64,000 nucleotides of DNA from Salipiger thiooxidans. GTDB lineage: Bacteria; Pseudomonadota; Alphaproteobacteria; Rhodobacterales; Rhodobacteraceae. Position numbers and translations under genes: made by a program. The stretch covers positions 108,361 through 172,360 of the forward strand of contig NZ_FNAV01000014.1 in the NCBI RefSeq assembly GCF_900102075.1, read 5' to 3'. Of this stretch, positions 26,121 to 35,633 are shown in pieces. The notes beneath the pieces are model-generated. The model ran no database searches. It saw nothing but the letters and a program-made list of their open reading frames with translations, and was not told the DNA's origin. The stretch's first letter is position 1, and the number at the start of each line of letters is the position of its first letter.

Positions 26121-26257
26121 AACGGCTCCTTGCAACTGAACCCTCCGGGGCCGCGTCGGCTTTCCGGCAGGGGTTCAGTGGAAGATAGGGCAGGAGTCGC
26201 GGTCTGCACAGACAAATCACCGCCGCGCGGGGACGTATCGTCGGGGTGTCACTGGGT

Positions 26258-26288
26258 CGAAGGGGGCGGGGCGGACCCGCCCCCTTCG
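26258..26288 (-). terminator. Strong hairpin after the sox-purU operon
   Basis: A perfect 13-bp stem (CGAAGGGGGCGGG, 26258-26270, with its complement at 26276-26288) and a 5-nt loop lie 20 bp beyond the purU stop. It is positioned to end the minus-strand sarcosine-oxidase operon. Confidence 0.65.
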
Positions 26289-26307
26289 GGAACAGTGGCG
26301 GCTGGCC

Positions 26308-27192
26308 TCAGCCCATGCGTTCGCTGGCGTATTCGCCGGGCGAGGCCGGGAAGACCACGGTCTTGTCGCGGTTCATGAACACCCGGCGGTGGATGTGCGC
26401 ATGGATGGCGCGCGCCAGCACCTGGCTTTCCACGTCGCGGCCCAGCGACACGTAGTCCGACGGGCTCTGGGCGTGGGTCACGCGCACGGTGTCCTGCTCG
26501 ATGATCGGGCCCTCGTCGAGGTCCGCGGTCACGTAATGCGAGGTCGCCCCGATCAGCTTCACGCCACGCTCGAACGCCTGCTTGTAGGGGTTTGCCCCCT
26601 TGAAGGACGGCAGGAACGAGTGATGGATGTTGATGATCCGGCCCGACATCTCCTGGCACATCTCGTCCGACAGGATCTGCATGTAGCGCGCCAGCACGAT
26701 GAGATCGGCGCCGCTCTCGCGGACGATGCGCATCTGCTCCGCCTCGGCCTCGGGCTTGTTCTGCTTCGTCACCTTGATGCAGTGGAAGGGGAGGTCATGG
26801 TTCACCACGACCTTTTGGTAATCCATGTGGTTCGAGATCACCGCCACGATGTCGATCGGCAGCGCGCCGATGCGCCAGCGATAGAGCAGGTCGTTCAGGC
26901 AGTGGCCGAAGCGGGACACCATGATCACGACCTTCATCTTCTCGGACGGGTCGTGGAAGGCGTAGTCCATTTCGAAGGAGGACGCGGTCTCGGCGAAGCC
27001 CTCGGTCAGTGCCGCGCGGGTGACGCCGCTCTCGGATTCGAAGCTCAGCCGCATGAAGAAGCGGTCGTTCGCGATGTCGGAGAACTGCGAGCTGTCGTGG
27101 ATGTTGCAGCCCTGCTCGGCCAGGAAGATCGAAATCGCCGCAACGATACCGGGACGTACCGGGCAGGACGCGGTCAGGATGATCTGGGGCAT
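26308..27192 (-). CDS. purU: Formyltetrahydrofolate deformylase
   Basis: A 294-residue enzyme that hydrolyses 10-formyl-THF to formate and THF. The N-terminal ACT domain (about residues 1-80) is followed by the formyltransferase-type catalytic domain, with the conserved IINIHHSFLPSFKGANPY and Asp in DLDEGPIIEQD. It is encoded immediately downstream of soxG. In this position it would drain the one-carbon units produced when sarcosine and dimethylglycine methyl groups are loaded onto THF, freeing THF for further demethylation. Confidence 0.93.
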   Translation of the reverse strand: MPQIILTASCPVRPGIVAAISIFLAEQGCNIHDSSQFSDIANDRFFMRLSFESESGVTRAALTEGFAETASSFEMDYAFHDPSEKMKVVIMVSRFGHCLNDLLYRWRIGALPIDIVAVISNHMDYQKVVVNHDLPFHCIKVTKQNKPEAEAEQMRIVRESGADLIVLARYMQILSDEMCQEMSGRIINIHHSFLPSFKGANPYKQAFERGVKLIGATSHYVTADLDEGPIIEQDTVRVTHAQSPSDYVSLGRDVESQVLARAIHAHIHRRVFMNRDKTVVFPASPGEYASERMG

Positions 27193-27208
27193 GGCCCGTC
27201 CTTTGCGG

Positions 27209-27763
27209 TCAGAGGGACTCGGCGGCCAGTTCGCGGCTGCCGGTCTCGAGAAGGTGGAGGAGGTGCGGTGCGAAGCTGTGCCACAGGTCCATGCGGAACC
27301 GGTCGGCGGCGTCGCGCCACAGGATGACGGTGACGCCGTCGAAGACGGTGCGGCGGCCCGAGCCCGGGAGGATGGTCTCGATGTCGCGGGGGCAGCCCAT
27401 GGTGAGCAGCTCCGAGGCGCGCGGTCCCTCGATCACGAAGGAGGTCTCGCGGCCCGACACGTCGACGAGGCTGTGCGGGTGGCTGCCGTAGAGCGGTGCC
27501 AGCGCCGCCTCGAGGCCGGCGACGGCCTCGACCGGGCAGTGCAGCATCCACTCGTCGGGGCCGAGCCGGATCGACTCGGTCTCGCCGGCGGTGGCGCGGG
27601 CGCCGATGGGGCCGCCGAGCGACAGGCCGAGCACCGCCTCGAAGGGAGCCAGATCGCCGCGGGCCCGCAGCGACAGCCGGCCGCAGGGTGCCGACTGCGA
27701 GACGCGTGCGGCGCTGGTCTCGACCAGCGGGCCGGACGCGAAGGAGGAAATGGGTGCGTTCAT
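27209..27763 (-). CDS. soxG: Sarcosine oxidase gamma subunit
   Basis: A 184-residue small subunit of heterotetrameric sarcosine oxidase, recognised by the SoxG/GcvT-like fold (LGPDEWMLHCPVEAV, LVDVSGRETSFVIEGPRASELL, GCPRDIE, TVILWRDAADRFRMDLWHSF). It follows soxA by 10 bp in the minus-strand operon soxB-soxD-soxA-soxG-purU. Confidence 0.92.
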   Translation of the reverse strand: MNAPISSFASGPLVETSAARVSQSAPCGRLSLRARGDLAPFEAVLGLSLGGPIGARATAGETESIRLGPDEWMLHCPVEAVAGLEAALAPLYGSHPHSLVDVSGRETSFVIEGPRASELLTMGCPRDIETILPGSGRRTVFDGVTVILWRDAADRFRMDLWHSFAPHLLHLLETGSRELAAESL

Positions 27764-27773
27764 TCTAGTCTCC

Positions 27774-30764
27774 TCAGATCTTCAGGCGTGCGTTTTCGGG
27801 ATCGAAGAACACCGTTCCGGTGATCTTCGCGGCGATGGTTCGATCGGGCATCGGGATGTGGACGATCTCGCCCAGGCGATCGTGGCCGCCCTCGACCAGG
27901 GCCAGCGCGATCGGGCGGCCGGTGGTGCCCACGTCGTAGGACGAGGTGACGTGTCCGACCATCTTCATCGGGATCGGCTGCTTGGGATCGAAGACGATCT
28001 GCGCGCCTTCTTCCAGCTTCGAGCCGTCCTCGGACAGCAGGCCCACGAGCTGCTTGCGGCCCTTGGCGACGAGGTCGGGCCGTGCGAGGCCGCGCTTGCC
28101 GACGAAATCGGGCTTCGCCTTGCCCACGGCCCAGCCCATGCCCGCGTCAAAGGGCGTGACGGTGCCGTCGGTGTCCTGGCCGACGATGATGTAGCCCTTC
28201 TCGGCGCGGAGCACGTGCATGGTCTCGGTGCCGTAGGGCGTGATGCCGTACTGCTGACCGGCGTCCCAGAGCGTTTCCCAGAGCTGGCGTCCCATGGGGG
28301 CGGGGACGTTGACCTCGAAGCCGATCTCGCCGGTGAAGCTGACGCGGAACAGGCGTGCCGGCATGCCGGCGACGGTGCATTCCACGCAGGACATGTGCGG
28401 GAAGGCCTCTTCGGTCAGCTCCACACCCTCGACGAGCGGGGCGAGCAGCTTGGCGGCGTTGGGGCCGTTCAAAGCAACGGTCGCCCATTGCTCGGTGGTC
28501 GAGGTCAGCCAAACGTTGAGGTCGGGCCATTCGGTCTGGAGGTAGTCCTCCATCATGTTCAGCACGCGCGCCGCGCCACCGGTGGTGGTGGTGACGTGGA
28601 ACCTGTCCTGACCCATGCGGCCGATCACGCCGTCGTCGCGGATGAAGCCGTCATCGCCGCAGAGCAGGCCGTAGCGGCAGCGGCCGACGCCCAGCTTGGT
28701 CCAGGGGTTGGTATACATGCGGTTCATGAACTCGACCGCGTCGGGGCCCACCACCTCGATCTTGCCGAGGGTGGAGGCGTCGAAGATGCCGAGGCTCTCG
28801 CGGGTTGCGGCGCATTCGCGACGCACCGCGTCGTCCATGCTCTCGCCCGCCTTCGGGAAGTACCACGCCCGGCGCCACTGGCCGACCGGCTCGAAGGCCG
28901 CGCCATGCTGTGCCGCCCACTCGTCGATGCGGGTCTTGCGGGTCACCTCGAAGTGGCTGCCGCGGTGATAGCCCGCGAAGGCCCCGAAGGTGGTCGGCGT
29001 GTAGGGCGGCCGGAAGGTCGTGAGACCGACCTGCGGCTGCTTCTTTCCAAGCGCGTCGGACGCGATGTTCAGGCCGTTGATGTTGGACATCTTGCCCTGG
29101 TCGGTCGCCATGCCGTTGGTGGTGTAGCGCTTGACGTGCTCGATCGAGCGCATGCCCTCGCGAACGGCGAGACGCAGGTCCTTGGCGGTCACGTCGTTCT
29201 GGTAGTCGACGAAGGCCTTGGCCTTGCCCGGCGAGCGGTCGGTCGGCAGCTCCTTCATCGAGACGCCGGTGCCGGTGCGGTCGTCGGCGACCGCGTAGGC
29301 CACCGAGGCGCCGGACTTTCCAAGCGCCGCCACGACCTCGCGGCCCTTCTCGGCGCCGTCCCTGAGTGCCGCCTCGACGCCCCAGAGACCGCGGCTCGCG
29401 CCGGCGATCACGCAATCCTCGGGGGTCTTCTCCGGGAGGAAGGTGGTCAGGTCGTCGTTCCAGGCCAGCGAGCCCTTGGTGTGCGAGAAGAGGTGCAGCG
29501 AGGGGGTCCAGCCGCCCGACATCAGCACGGCGTCGCAGTCGATCTCGGTGCCCGAGCCGACCTGGCCGCCGCGGACCGGGTTCACGCGGATCTTGGAGAC
29601 GCGCAGCCGGCCGCTGGTGGCGGTGGCGGTGTGCGAGAGCTTGACCGGAATGCCGCGAGCGCGGGCTTCGGTCAGCAGCGCCTCGTGCACGCCCTCGCGG
29701 ATGTCCACGATGGCCTGAACCTTGGCGCCCGCATCGGCGAGATCGAAGGCCGCATACCATGCGGAGTCGTGCGAGGTGACGACCACGGGACGGGTGCCCA
29801 CGAGCACGCCGTAGCGGTTGAGGTAGGTCTGGGCCGAGCCCGCGAGCATCACGCCCGGACGGTCGTTGCCGTGGAACACCAGCGGCTTCTCGAGCGCGCC
29901 CTGCGCCAGCACGACCTGGCCTGCGCGCACCCGCCACAGCCGCTCGCGCGGGGTGTCGGCGGGAAGCGTGGCGAGGTGGTCGGTCAGCTTTTCGCACAGG
30001 CCCACCATGTTCTGGTGGTAGTATGCGATGGCGGTGGTGCGGGTCATGATCTTCACACCCAGCGCCTTGAGCGCCTCGACCTCGGCCGCGAGCCAGTCCC
30101 ATGCGGGTTTGCCGTCGATCTTCACCTGCGGTTCGGACAGCAGTGTGCCGCCCGCCTCGGGGCTCTCGTCGACCAGCACGACCTTCAGCCCCTCGACGGC
30201 GGCTGCGCGGGCCGCGGCGAGGCCGGACGGGCCAGCCCCCACGATCAGCACGTCGCAGTGCATGTTGCGCGAGGCGTAGTGGTCGGGGTCTTCCTCGGTC
30301 GGCGAGACGCCGAGGCCAGCCGCGCCGCGGATGAACGGCTCGTAGACCTTGTCCCAGAAGCTGCGCGGCCACATGAAGGTCTTGTAGTAGAACCCGGCCG
30401 AAAACAGCATGTAGGCAGCGTCGTTGACCGCGCCCACGTCGAACTTGAGGCTCGGGTACTTGTTCTGCGAATTGGTCTGGAGCCCGTCCCAGATCTCCTG
30501 CACGGTGGCGCGGGTGTTGGGCTCGAACCGGCCGGCGCCGCGGCGGGTGCCGATCAGCGCGTTGGGTTCTTCAGAGCCAGCGGCGACGGGGCCGCGCGGA
30601 CGGTGATACTTGAACGAGCGGCCCATCAGGTGGACACCGTTGGCCAGCAGCGCCGAGGCGACCGTGTCGCCCTGCGCGCCGGTGAAGGTCTTGCCGTCGA
30701 AGGTGAAGCTCACGGGGCGCGAAGTGTCGACGCGGCCCCGGCCGGATACGCGATACTGGCTCAT
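27774..30764 (-). CDS. soxA: Sarcosine oxidase alpha subunit
   Basis: A 996-residue large subunit. The N-terminal ferredoxin-like/2Fe-2S-superfamily region lacks cluster cysteines (GDTVASALLANGVHLMGRSF) and is followed by an NAD/FAD-type Rossmann domain with GAGPSGLAAARA (about residues 176-187) and a C-terminal aminomethyltransferase (GcvT) domain that binds THF and captures the methyl carbon as 5,10-methylene-THF. With SoxB, SoxD and SoxG it oxidises sarcosine to glycine and H2O2. It overlaps soxD by 4 bp. Confidence 0.95.
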   Translation of the reverse strand: MSQYRVSGRGRVDTSRPVSFTFDGKTFTGAQGDTVASALLANGVHLMGRSFKYHRPRGPVAAGSEEPNALIGTRRGAGRFEPNTRATVQEIWDGLQTNSQNKYPSLKFDVGAVNDAAYMLFSAGFYYKTFMWPRSFWDKVYEPFIRGAAGLGVSPTEEDPDHYASRNMHCDVLIVGAGPSGLAAARAAAVEGLKVVLVDESPEAGGTLLSEPQVKIDGKPAWDWLAAEVEALKALGVKIMTRTTAIAYYHQNMVGLCEKLTDHLATLPADTPRERLWRVRAGQVVLAQGALEKPLVFHGNDRPGVMLAGSAQTYLNRYGVLVGTRPVVVTSHDSAWYAAFDLADAGAKVQAIVDIREGVHEALLTEARARGIPVKLSHTATATSGRLRVSKIRVNPVRGGQVGSGTEIDCDAVLMSGGWTPSLHLFSHTKGSLAWNDDLTTFLPEKTPEDCVIAGASRGLWGVEAALRDGAEKGREVVAALGKSGASVAYAVADDRTGTGVSMKELPTDRSPGKAKAFVDYQNDVTAKDLRLAVREGMRSIEHVKRYTTNGMATDQGKMSNINGLNIASDALGKKQPQVGLTTFRPPYTPTTFGAFAGYHRGSHFEVTRKTRIDEWAAQHGAAFEPVGQWRRAWYFPKAGESMDDAVRRECAATRESLGIFDASTLGKIEVVGPDAVEFMNRMYTNPWTKLGVGRCRYGLLCGDDGFIRDDGVIGRMGQDRFHVTTTTGGAARVLNMMEDYLQTEWPDLNVWLTSTTEQWATVALNGPNAAKLLAPLVEGVELTEEAFPHMSCVECTVAGMPARLFRVSFTGEIGFEVNVPAPMGRQLWETLWDAGQQYGITPYGTETMHVLRAEKGYIIVGQDTDGTVTPFDAGMGWAVGKAKPDFVGKRGLARPDLVAKGRKQLVGLLSEDGSKLEEGAQIVFDPKQPIPMKMVGHVTSSYDVGTTGRPIALALVEGGHDRLGEIVHIPMPDRTIAAKITGTVFFDPENARLKI

Positions 30765-31063
30765 TTCAGGCGCTCGGTCAGGCTGGCGAGGTCGGGACGC
30801 GGTGCGCCGGCCTCGTAGGTGGTCAGGAACTTGTCGGAAACGGTGTCACGCACGGCGTTGAAGAAACGTCCGCAGCCGTGGAGGTGGCGCCAGCGTTCGT
30901 AATGCGGGCCCTTCACGTTGTCGCGGAGGAAAAGGAACGCTTCCCAGTCGGCGTCGGAAACTTCGGACGGGTTCACCGGGCGCGCGATGTGGGCCTCGCC
31001 GGCATAGGCGAATTCGACCTCGGGCAGCGTCTCGTTGCAGTAGGGGCAATGAATCAGGAGCAT
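30761..31063 (-). CDS. soxD: Sarcosine oxidase delta subunit
   Basis: A 100-residue zinc-binding small subunit. The N-terminal CPYC pair and the HGCGRFF cysteine further on are the expected zinc ligands. The ATG at 31063 is 11 bp after the soxB stop, and the end overlaps soxA by 4 bp. Confidence 0.93.
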   Translation of the reverse strand: MLLIHCPYCNETLPEVEFAYAGEAHIARPVNPSEVSDADWEAFLFLRDNVKGPHYERWRHLHGCGRFFNAVRDTVSDKFLTTYEAGAPRPDLASLTERLK

Positions 31064-31074
31064 GGTCGGGATCC

Positions 31075-32328
31075 TCAGTGCGCGACGGCGGCGGCGGCGG
31101 CTTCGTCGATGAGCCGGCCGGTGCGGAAGCGTTCGAGCGTGAACGGCGCGTTGATCGGGTGCGGCTCGTCCTTGGCGATGGTCCAGGCGAAGACGTGGGC
31201 CGAGCCCGGGGTCGCCTTGAAGCCGCCGGTGCCCCAGCCGCAGTTGACGTAGAGGTTCGGCACCGGGGTCTTGCCGATGATCGGCGAGCGGTCCGGGGTG
31301 TTGTCGGTGATCCCGCCCCATTTCCGCAGCATCCGCATGCGGTTGAAGATCGGGAACACCTCGGAGATCGCCGCGATGGTGTGCTCGATCAGCGGCAGGC
31401 CGCCGCGCTGGGAATAGGATACGTACTGGTCGGTGCCGGAGCCGATCACCAGCTCGCCCTTGTCGGACTGCGAGCAATAGGCGTGCACGGCGTTGGACAT
31501 GACCACGCAGGGGAAGACCGGCTTGATCGGCTCGGAGACCAGCGCCTGCAGCGGCATGGATTCGAGCGGCAGGCGGACGCCCGCGGTCGCCATGACCACG
31601 CTGTTGTGGCCCGAGGCCGAGACCGCGACCTTCTTGGCCTTGATGAAGCCCTTGTCGGTGTCGACGCCGATCACAGAGCCGTTCGGGCCGCGACGGATCG
31701 CGGTGACGGCGCAGTTCTGGATGATGTCGACGCCGCGCGCCGCGGCCCCGCGGGCATAGCCCCAGGCGACCGCGTCGTGGCGGGCGGTGCCGGCGCGTTC
31801 CTGCAGCGCACCGCCCATGACGGGGTAGCGCGAGGTCTTGGAGATGTTGATTGGAGGGCAGTATTCCTTGCACTCCTCCGGCGTGAGCCAGCGGTTGTCG
31901 ACGCCGTTGAGCCGGTTGGAGTGGACGTGACGCTTGAAGCTCTGCACGTCATGCACCGTATGCGCCAGCATGAGGCAGCCACGGTTCGAATACATGACGT
32001 TGTAGTTGAGCTCCTGGCTCAGGCCCTGCCACAGGTCGACCGAGTGGTCGAACAGCCGCGCGCTCTCGTCGTAGAGATAGTTCGAGCGGATGATCGTGGT
32101 GTTGCGGCCGGTGTTGCCGCCGCCCAGCCAGCCCTTGTCGATCACGGCGATATTGGTGATGCCGTGCTGCTTGGCGAGGTAGTAGGCAGCGCCCAGGCCA
32201 TGGCCGCCGGCGCCGACGATGATCACGTCATACTCGGCTTTCGGCTGGCTGTCCGGCCACTGTTCGGTCCACTTCTTGTGACCGGTCAGGGCGTGTCTGA
32301 GAAGGTTGAAGGCGTTGAAACGCGTCAT
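31075..32328 (-). CDS. soxB: Sarcosine oxidase beta subunit
   Basis: A 417-residue flavoprotein subunit with a DAO fold. The dinucleotide-binding motif [14 protein letters not shown] (about residues 40-53) and the [20 protein letters not shown] segment are typical of SoxB, which carries covalent FMN plus FAD and is the site of sarcosine oxidation. It is the first gene of the sox operon and lies downstream of the GbdR-like regulator gene (same strand). Confidence 0.95.
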   Translation of the reverse strand: MTRFNAFNLLRHALTGHKKWTEQWPDSQPKAEYDVIIVGAGGHGLGAAYYLAKQHGITNIAVIDKGWLGGGNTGRNTTIIRSNYLYDESARLFDHSVDLWQGLSQELNYNVMYSNRGCLMLAHTVHDVQSFKRHVHSNRLNGVDNRWLTPEECKEYCPPINISKTSRYPVMGGALQERAGTARHDAVAWGYARGAAARGVDIIQNCAVTAIRRGPNGSVIGVDTDKGFIKAKKVAVSASGHNSVVMATAGVRLPLESMPLQALVSEPIKPVFPCVVMSNAVHAYCSQSDKGELVIGSGTDQYVSYSQRGGLPLIEHTIAAISEVFPIFNRMRMLRKWGGITDNTPDRSPIIGKTPVPNLYVNCGWGTGGFKATPGSAHVFAWTIAKDEPHPINAPFTLERFRTGRLIDEAAAAAVAH

Positions 32329-32479
32329 GGGCGTGCCCCCCGCTGGAGAAGTCTGACAGGCTTCGTAGCGGGCGGCGCGGCGGCATTATTGAATGTTCGC
32401 GACGCGGAACGCGGAGAATCGCGCCAAGGCCCGGCGCAGATCTTCTTTCCGGGCGATGGCGCGATTTGCCGATGTCGCG

Positions 32480-33523
32480 TCAGTCGTCGGGGGTGTCGCT
32501 TTTGCGCAGGGCCCGCGGGGTGACGCCGAAGCGGCGCTGGAACATCCGGCTGAGATGCGAGGAATCACAGAATCCGCAATCCAGCGCGATCTGCGCGATG
32601 GACTTGTCGCTGGTTTCGATCAGGTGGTGCGCGAGCGACAGGCGGATGCTGAGGAAGGCGGCCTGCGGCGAGGTGTCGAGCGCGGTGCGGAAGTGCCGCT
32701 CGAGCTGGCGCTTGCTGTGGCCCATGCGCCGGGCGATCTCGGTCACGGAGAGCGGCGTGTCGATGTTCTGCTGCATGAGAAGCAGCGTGCGCAGGACGAT
32801 CGGGTCGCGGGTCTTGAAATCCATGGTGATGCCCGGCTGCGGCTTGTCGGCCTGCAACTGGTCGTCGATGATCATGATGTGCAGGCTCTTGCTCGCCGCG
32901 GCGCGGCCGACGTGCTTGTCCACCAGATAGGCCGCGAGATGCGCCGAGCTGGCGCCGCCCGAGCACGTCAGGCGGTCGCCGTCCACCACGAAGATCTGGT
33001 CCGCGACCGGCGTCAGCCCCTCGAACTGCTCGAGGAAGTCGACGTGGTGGAACCAGCTCACGCAGCAGCGGTAACCGTCGAGCAGCCCGGCCTGGTGCAG
33101 CATGAAGGCGCCGGTGCAGACGCCCACCAGCGGCACCCCGGCCTCGGCGGCCTGGTGCAGGAACTTGACGTAGCCGGCGCTCAGCCCCGGCATCTCGTCC
33201 ATCAGCCCGCCGATCACGACGATGTAGTCGAATCGCGACGGATCGCCGAGTCGCTCCTTGGGCTGCACCGAGATGCCGCAGCTCGAGGTCACCGGGTCCA
33301 TGGTCTCCGATAGCACGGTCCAGTTGCACAGGATCGGGCGCGAGCGGTCGCCCTCATCCGCCGCAAGTCGCAGAACGTCGACGAAATTCGCGAAGGCGCA
33401 GAGCGTGAAGCGCTTGGCGAGGATGAAGCCGACCGACAGGCGCGCGGCGCCGGTGCGGGGTCTCAGCGCATGGGGATTCGAGGTGCGGGCAGGGGGGCGG
33501 AGGGGGGCGTTGGCAGGTGTCAT
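32480..33523 (-). CDS. GbdR/CdhR-like AraC-family regulator (DJ-1/PfpI + AraC)
   Basis: A 347-residue regulator with an N-terminal class-I glutamine-amidotransferase-like domain (PLVGVCTGAFMLHQAGLLDG) and a C-terminal double helix-turn-helix AraC domain (LSVTEIARRMGHSKRQLERHF and IAQIALDCGFCDSSHLSRMF). The architecture matches GbdR, which activates betaine, dimethylglycine and sarcosine catabolism, and the genes on both sides belong to that pathway. The start at 33523 (MTPANAPL) is chosen; an upstream ATG at 33622 is possible. Confidence 0.85.
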   Translation of the reverse strand: MTPANAPLRPPARTSNPHALRPRTGAARLSVGFILAKRFTLCAFANFVDVLRLAADEGDRSRPILCNWTVLSETMDPVTSSCGISVQPKERLGDPSRFDYIVVIGGLMDEMPGLSAGYVKFLHQAAEAGVPLVGVCTGAFMLHQAGLLDGYRCCVSWFHHVDFLEQFEGLTPVADQIFVVDGDRLTCSGGASSAHLAAYLVDKHVGRAAASKSLHIMIIDDQLQADKPQPGITMDFKTRDPIVLRTLLLMQQNIDTPLSVTEIARRMGHSKRQLERHFRTALDTSPQAAFLSIRLSLAHHLIETSDKSIAQIALDCGFCDSSHLSRMFQRRFGVTPRALRKSDTPDD

Positions 33524-33804
33524 CAGGTCGCGCTCCGGTGCTCGGAAATTCCTGATCCGTTGTCGTAGCCGTAATCTCGCATTGACGCAATCATACTGTT
33601 TTTCGGATGCGGGAAATTGCAAGAGTGTCGGTCAGCCGCGCTGCGCGTCCGGGCGTTCCGCCAGTAAGCGCTGCCAGTCAGCGCTGCGGCCAAGGATCTG
33701 GACGCCCCGGGGACGGGGCGCAGGAAAAGGATAGAGGGGCGTCGCGCACGTCCTGAATGACGAAACGGACGGAGCCCCGGGGGCACCGACAGAGAGGACA
33801 GGAC

Positions 33805-34554
33805 ATGAAGGTACTCGTGCCCGTGAAGCGCGTCGTCGACCACAACGTGAAAATCCGCGTGAAGGCGGATGGCAGCGGTGTGGAGCTTGCCAACGTGAAG
33901 ATGTCGATGAACCCCTTCGACGAGATCGCCGTGGAAGAGGCGATCCGCCTCAGGGAGGCCGGCAAGGCCTTGGAAGTGATCGCGGTGTCCGTCGGACCGG
34001 CACAGGCGCAGGAAACGCTGCGCACCGCGCTCGCCATGGGCGCCGACCGTGCCATCCTGATCACCGCCGAGGACGCAGTCGAGCCGCTCAGTGTCGCGAA
34101 ACTCCTGAAAGGGGTGGTCGAGGCGGAAGAGCCGGGCCTCGTGATCCTCGGCAAGCAGGCCATCGACGACGATTGCAACCAGACCGGCCAGATGCTCTCG
34201 GCGCTGCTGGGCTGGTCGCAGGGCACCTTCGCCTCGGCGCTCGAGCTGGGCGAGGGCAAGGCCAGGGTCACCCGCGAGGTCGACGGCGGCCTGCAGGCCA
34301 TCGAGATCGCGCTGCCGGCCATCGTCACCGCCGATCTGCGCCTCAACGAGCCGCGCTACGCCTCGCTGCCGAACATCATGAAGGCGAAGAAGAAGCCGCT
34401 CGAGACCAGGTCGCCCGAGGATTACGGCGTGACCGTCGCCAGGCGCCTGACCATCCTGCGCGTCGAGGAGCCGGCCGCACGCGCCGCCGGCGTCAAGGTT
34501 GCCAGCGTGGCCGAACTGCTCGACAAGCTCAAATCCGAAGCCGGCGTCCTCTGA
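33805..34554 (+). CDS. etfB: Electron transfer flavoprotein beta subunit
   Basis: A 249-residue ETF small subunit ([19 protein letters not shown]; signature [38 protein letters not shown], split over a conserved loop). It binds AMP and pairs with EtfA. It is encoded immediately before etfA and the dimethylglycine-dehydrogenase-like gene, so it probably carries electrons from that flavoprotein to ETF:ubiquinone oxidoreductase. Rhodobacterales usually have another ETF set elsewhere for beta-oxidation; that cannot be checked here. Confidence 0.93.
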   Translation: MKVLVPVKRVVDHNVKIRVKADGSGVELANVKMSMNPFDEIAVEEAIRLREAGKALEVIAVSVGPAQAQETLRTALAMGADRAILITAEDAVEPLSVAKLLKGVVEAEEPGLVILGKQAIDDDCNQTGQMLSALLGWSQGTFASALELGEGKARVTREVDGGLQAIEIALPAIVTADLRLNEPRYASLPNIMKAKKKPLETRSPEDYGVTVARRLTILRVEEPAARAAGVKVASVAELLDKLKSEAGVL

Positions 34555-34574
34555 CAGAAGCGGGAACAGATACC

Positions 34575-35510
34575 ATGGCAATCCTTCTCTTCGCAGACCA
34601 CGACAACGCGTCGCTTTCCGAGCAGACCGCGAAAGCCCTGACCGCCGCCGCGCAGATCGGCGCAGAGGTCGACATCCTGATCGCCGGCAAGGACGCCGCG
34701 GCCGCCGCCTCGCAGGCCGCCGCGCTGGCCGGGGTCCGCAACGTGCTGCTGGCCGAGGCCGATGCGCTCGAGCACCGTCTCGCCGAGCCCGCCGCCGCGC
34801 TGATCCTGTCGCTGGCTCCTGGCTACGACACAATCATCGCGCCTGCGACCACCACCGGCAAGAACGTGCTGCCGCGCGTCGCCGCGCTGCTCGACGTGAT
34901 GCAGGTCTCGGAGGTGACCGAGATCGTGTCCGCCGACACCTTCAAGCGCCCGATCTATGCCGGCAACGCCATCGAGGTGGTGCAGAGCACCGACGCGACC
35001 AGGGTTGTGACCGTGCGCACCGCGGGCTTCGCCGCCGCCGGTGCAGGGTCTGCAGCGGCACCGGTCGTCGCCGTCGAGACCACCGATGCCGGCGCCGCGC
35101 TGTCGAGCTTCGTCGAGAACATCCTTTCGGCCAACGACCGCCCCGACCTGACCTCGGCCAAGATCATCGTCTCGGGTGGCCGCGCGCTTGGTTCGGACGA
35201 GCAGTTTCGCGCGGTGCTGAACCCGGTCGCAGACAAGCTCGGCGCCGCCGTGGGCGCCTCGCGCGCCGCGGTCGACTCGGGCTACGCGCCGAACGACCTG
35301 CAGGTCGGCCAGACCGGCAAGGTGGTGGCTCCGGACCTCTATATCGCCTGCGGCATCTCCGGTGCGATCCAGCACCTTGCAGGGATGAAGGATTCGAAGA
35401 TCATTGTCGCCATCAACACCGACGAGGAAGCACCGATCTTCCAGGTGGCCGACTACGGCATCGTGGGCGATCTCTTCCAGATCCTGCCGGAGCTGGAAAG
35501 CAGCCTCTGA
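34575..35510 (+). CDS. etfA: Electron transfer flavoprotein alpha subunit
   Basis: A 311-residue ETF large subunit. The C-terminal FAD-binding domain shows [35 protein letters not shown] (a continuous conserved block) and [20 protein letters not shown]. It sits 20 bp after etfB. A hairpin 12 bp after the stop may reduce read-through into the next gene. Confidence 0.94.
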   Translation: MAILLFADHDNASLSEQTAKALTAAAQIGAEVDILIAGKDAAAAASQAAALAGVRNVLLAEADALEHRLAEPAAALILSLAPGYDTIIAPATTTGKNVLPRVAALLDVMQVSEVTEIVSADTFKRPIYAGNAIEVVQSTDATRVVTVRTAGFAAAGAGSAAAPVVAVETTDAGAALSSFVENILSANDRPDLTSAKIIVSGGRALGSDEQFRAVLNPVADKLGAAVGASRAAVDSGYAPNDLQVGQTGKVVAPDLYIACGISGAIQHLAGMKDSKIIVAINTDEEAPIFQVADYGIVGDLFQILPELESSL

Positions 35511-35522
35511 CACCGAACCGGG

Positions 35523-35552
35523 GCGCGCGGCGAGCGGTCGCTTTCCGCGCGT
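35523..35552 (+). terminator. Probable attenuating hairpin after etfA
   Basis: GCGCGCGG (35523-35530) pairs with CCGCGCGT (35545-35552), with an inner AGCG/CGCT pairing between them. It lacks a downstream U-run, so it may only attenuate transcription between etfA and the next gene. Confidence 0.4.
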
Positions 35553-35633
35553 GCCATGCCGTTTGAGCCCGACAGGGCCGGCCGGTCATCGCTACTGTGA
35601 AACGCAAGACCTCATAGACAATTGGATTCGCCC

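Noticed and set aside
27591..30818. A 1,075-codon open frame on the plus strand antisense to soxA
   Set aside because: It is a consequence of high third-position GC in soxA. The translation is low-complexity (rich in Gly, Val, His, Arg, Asp), with no family features and no ribosome-binding site.
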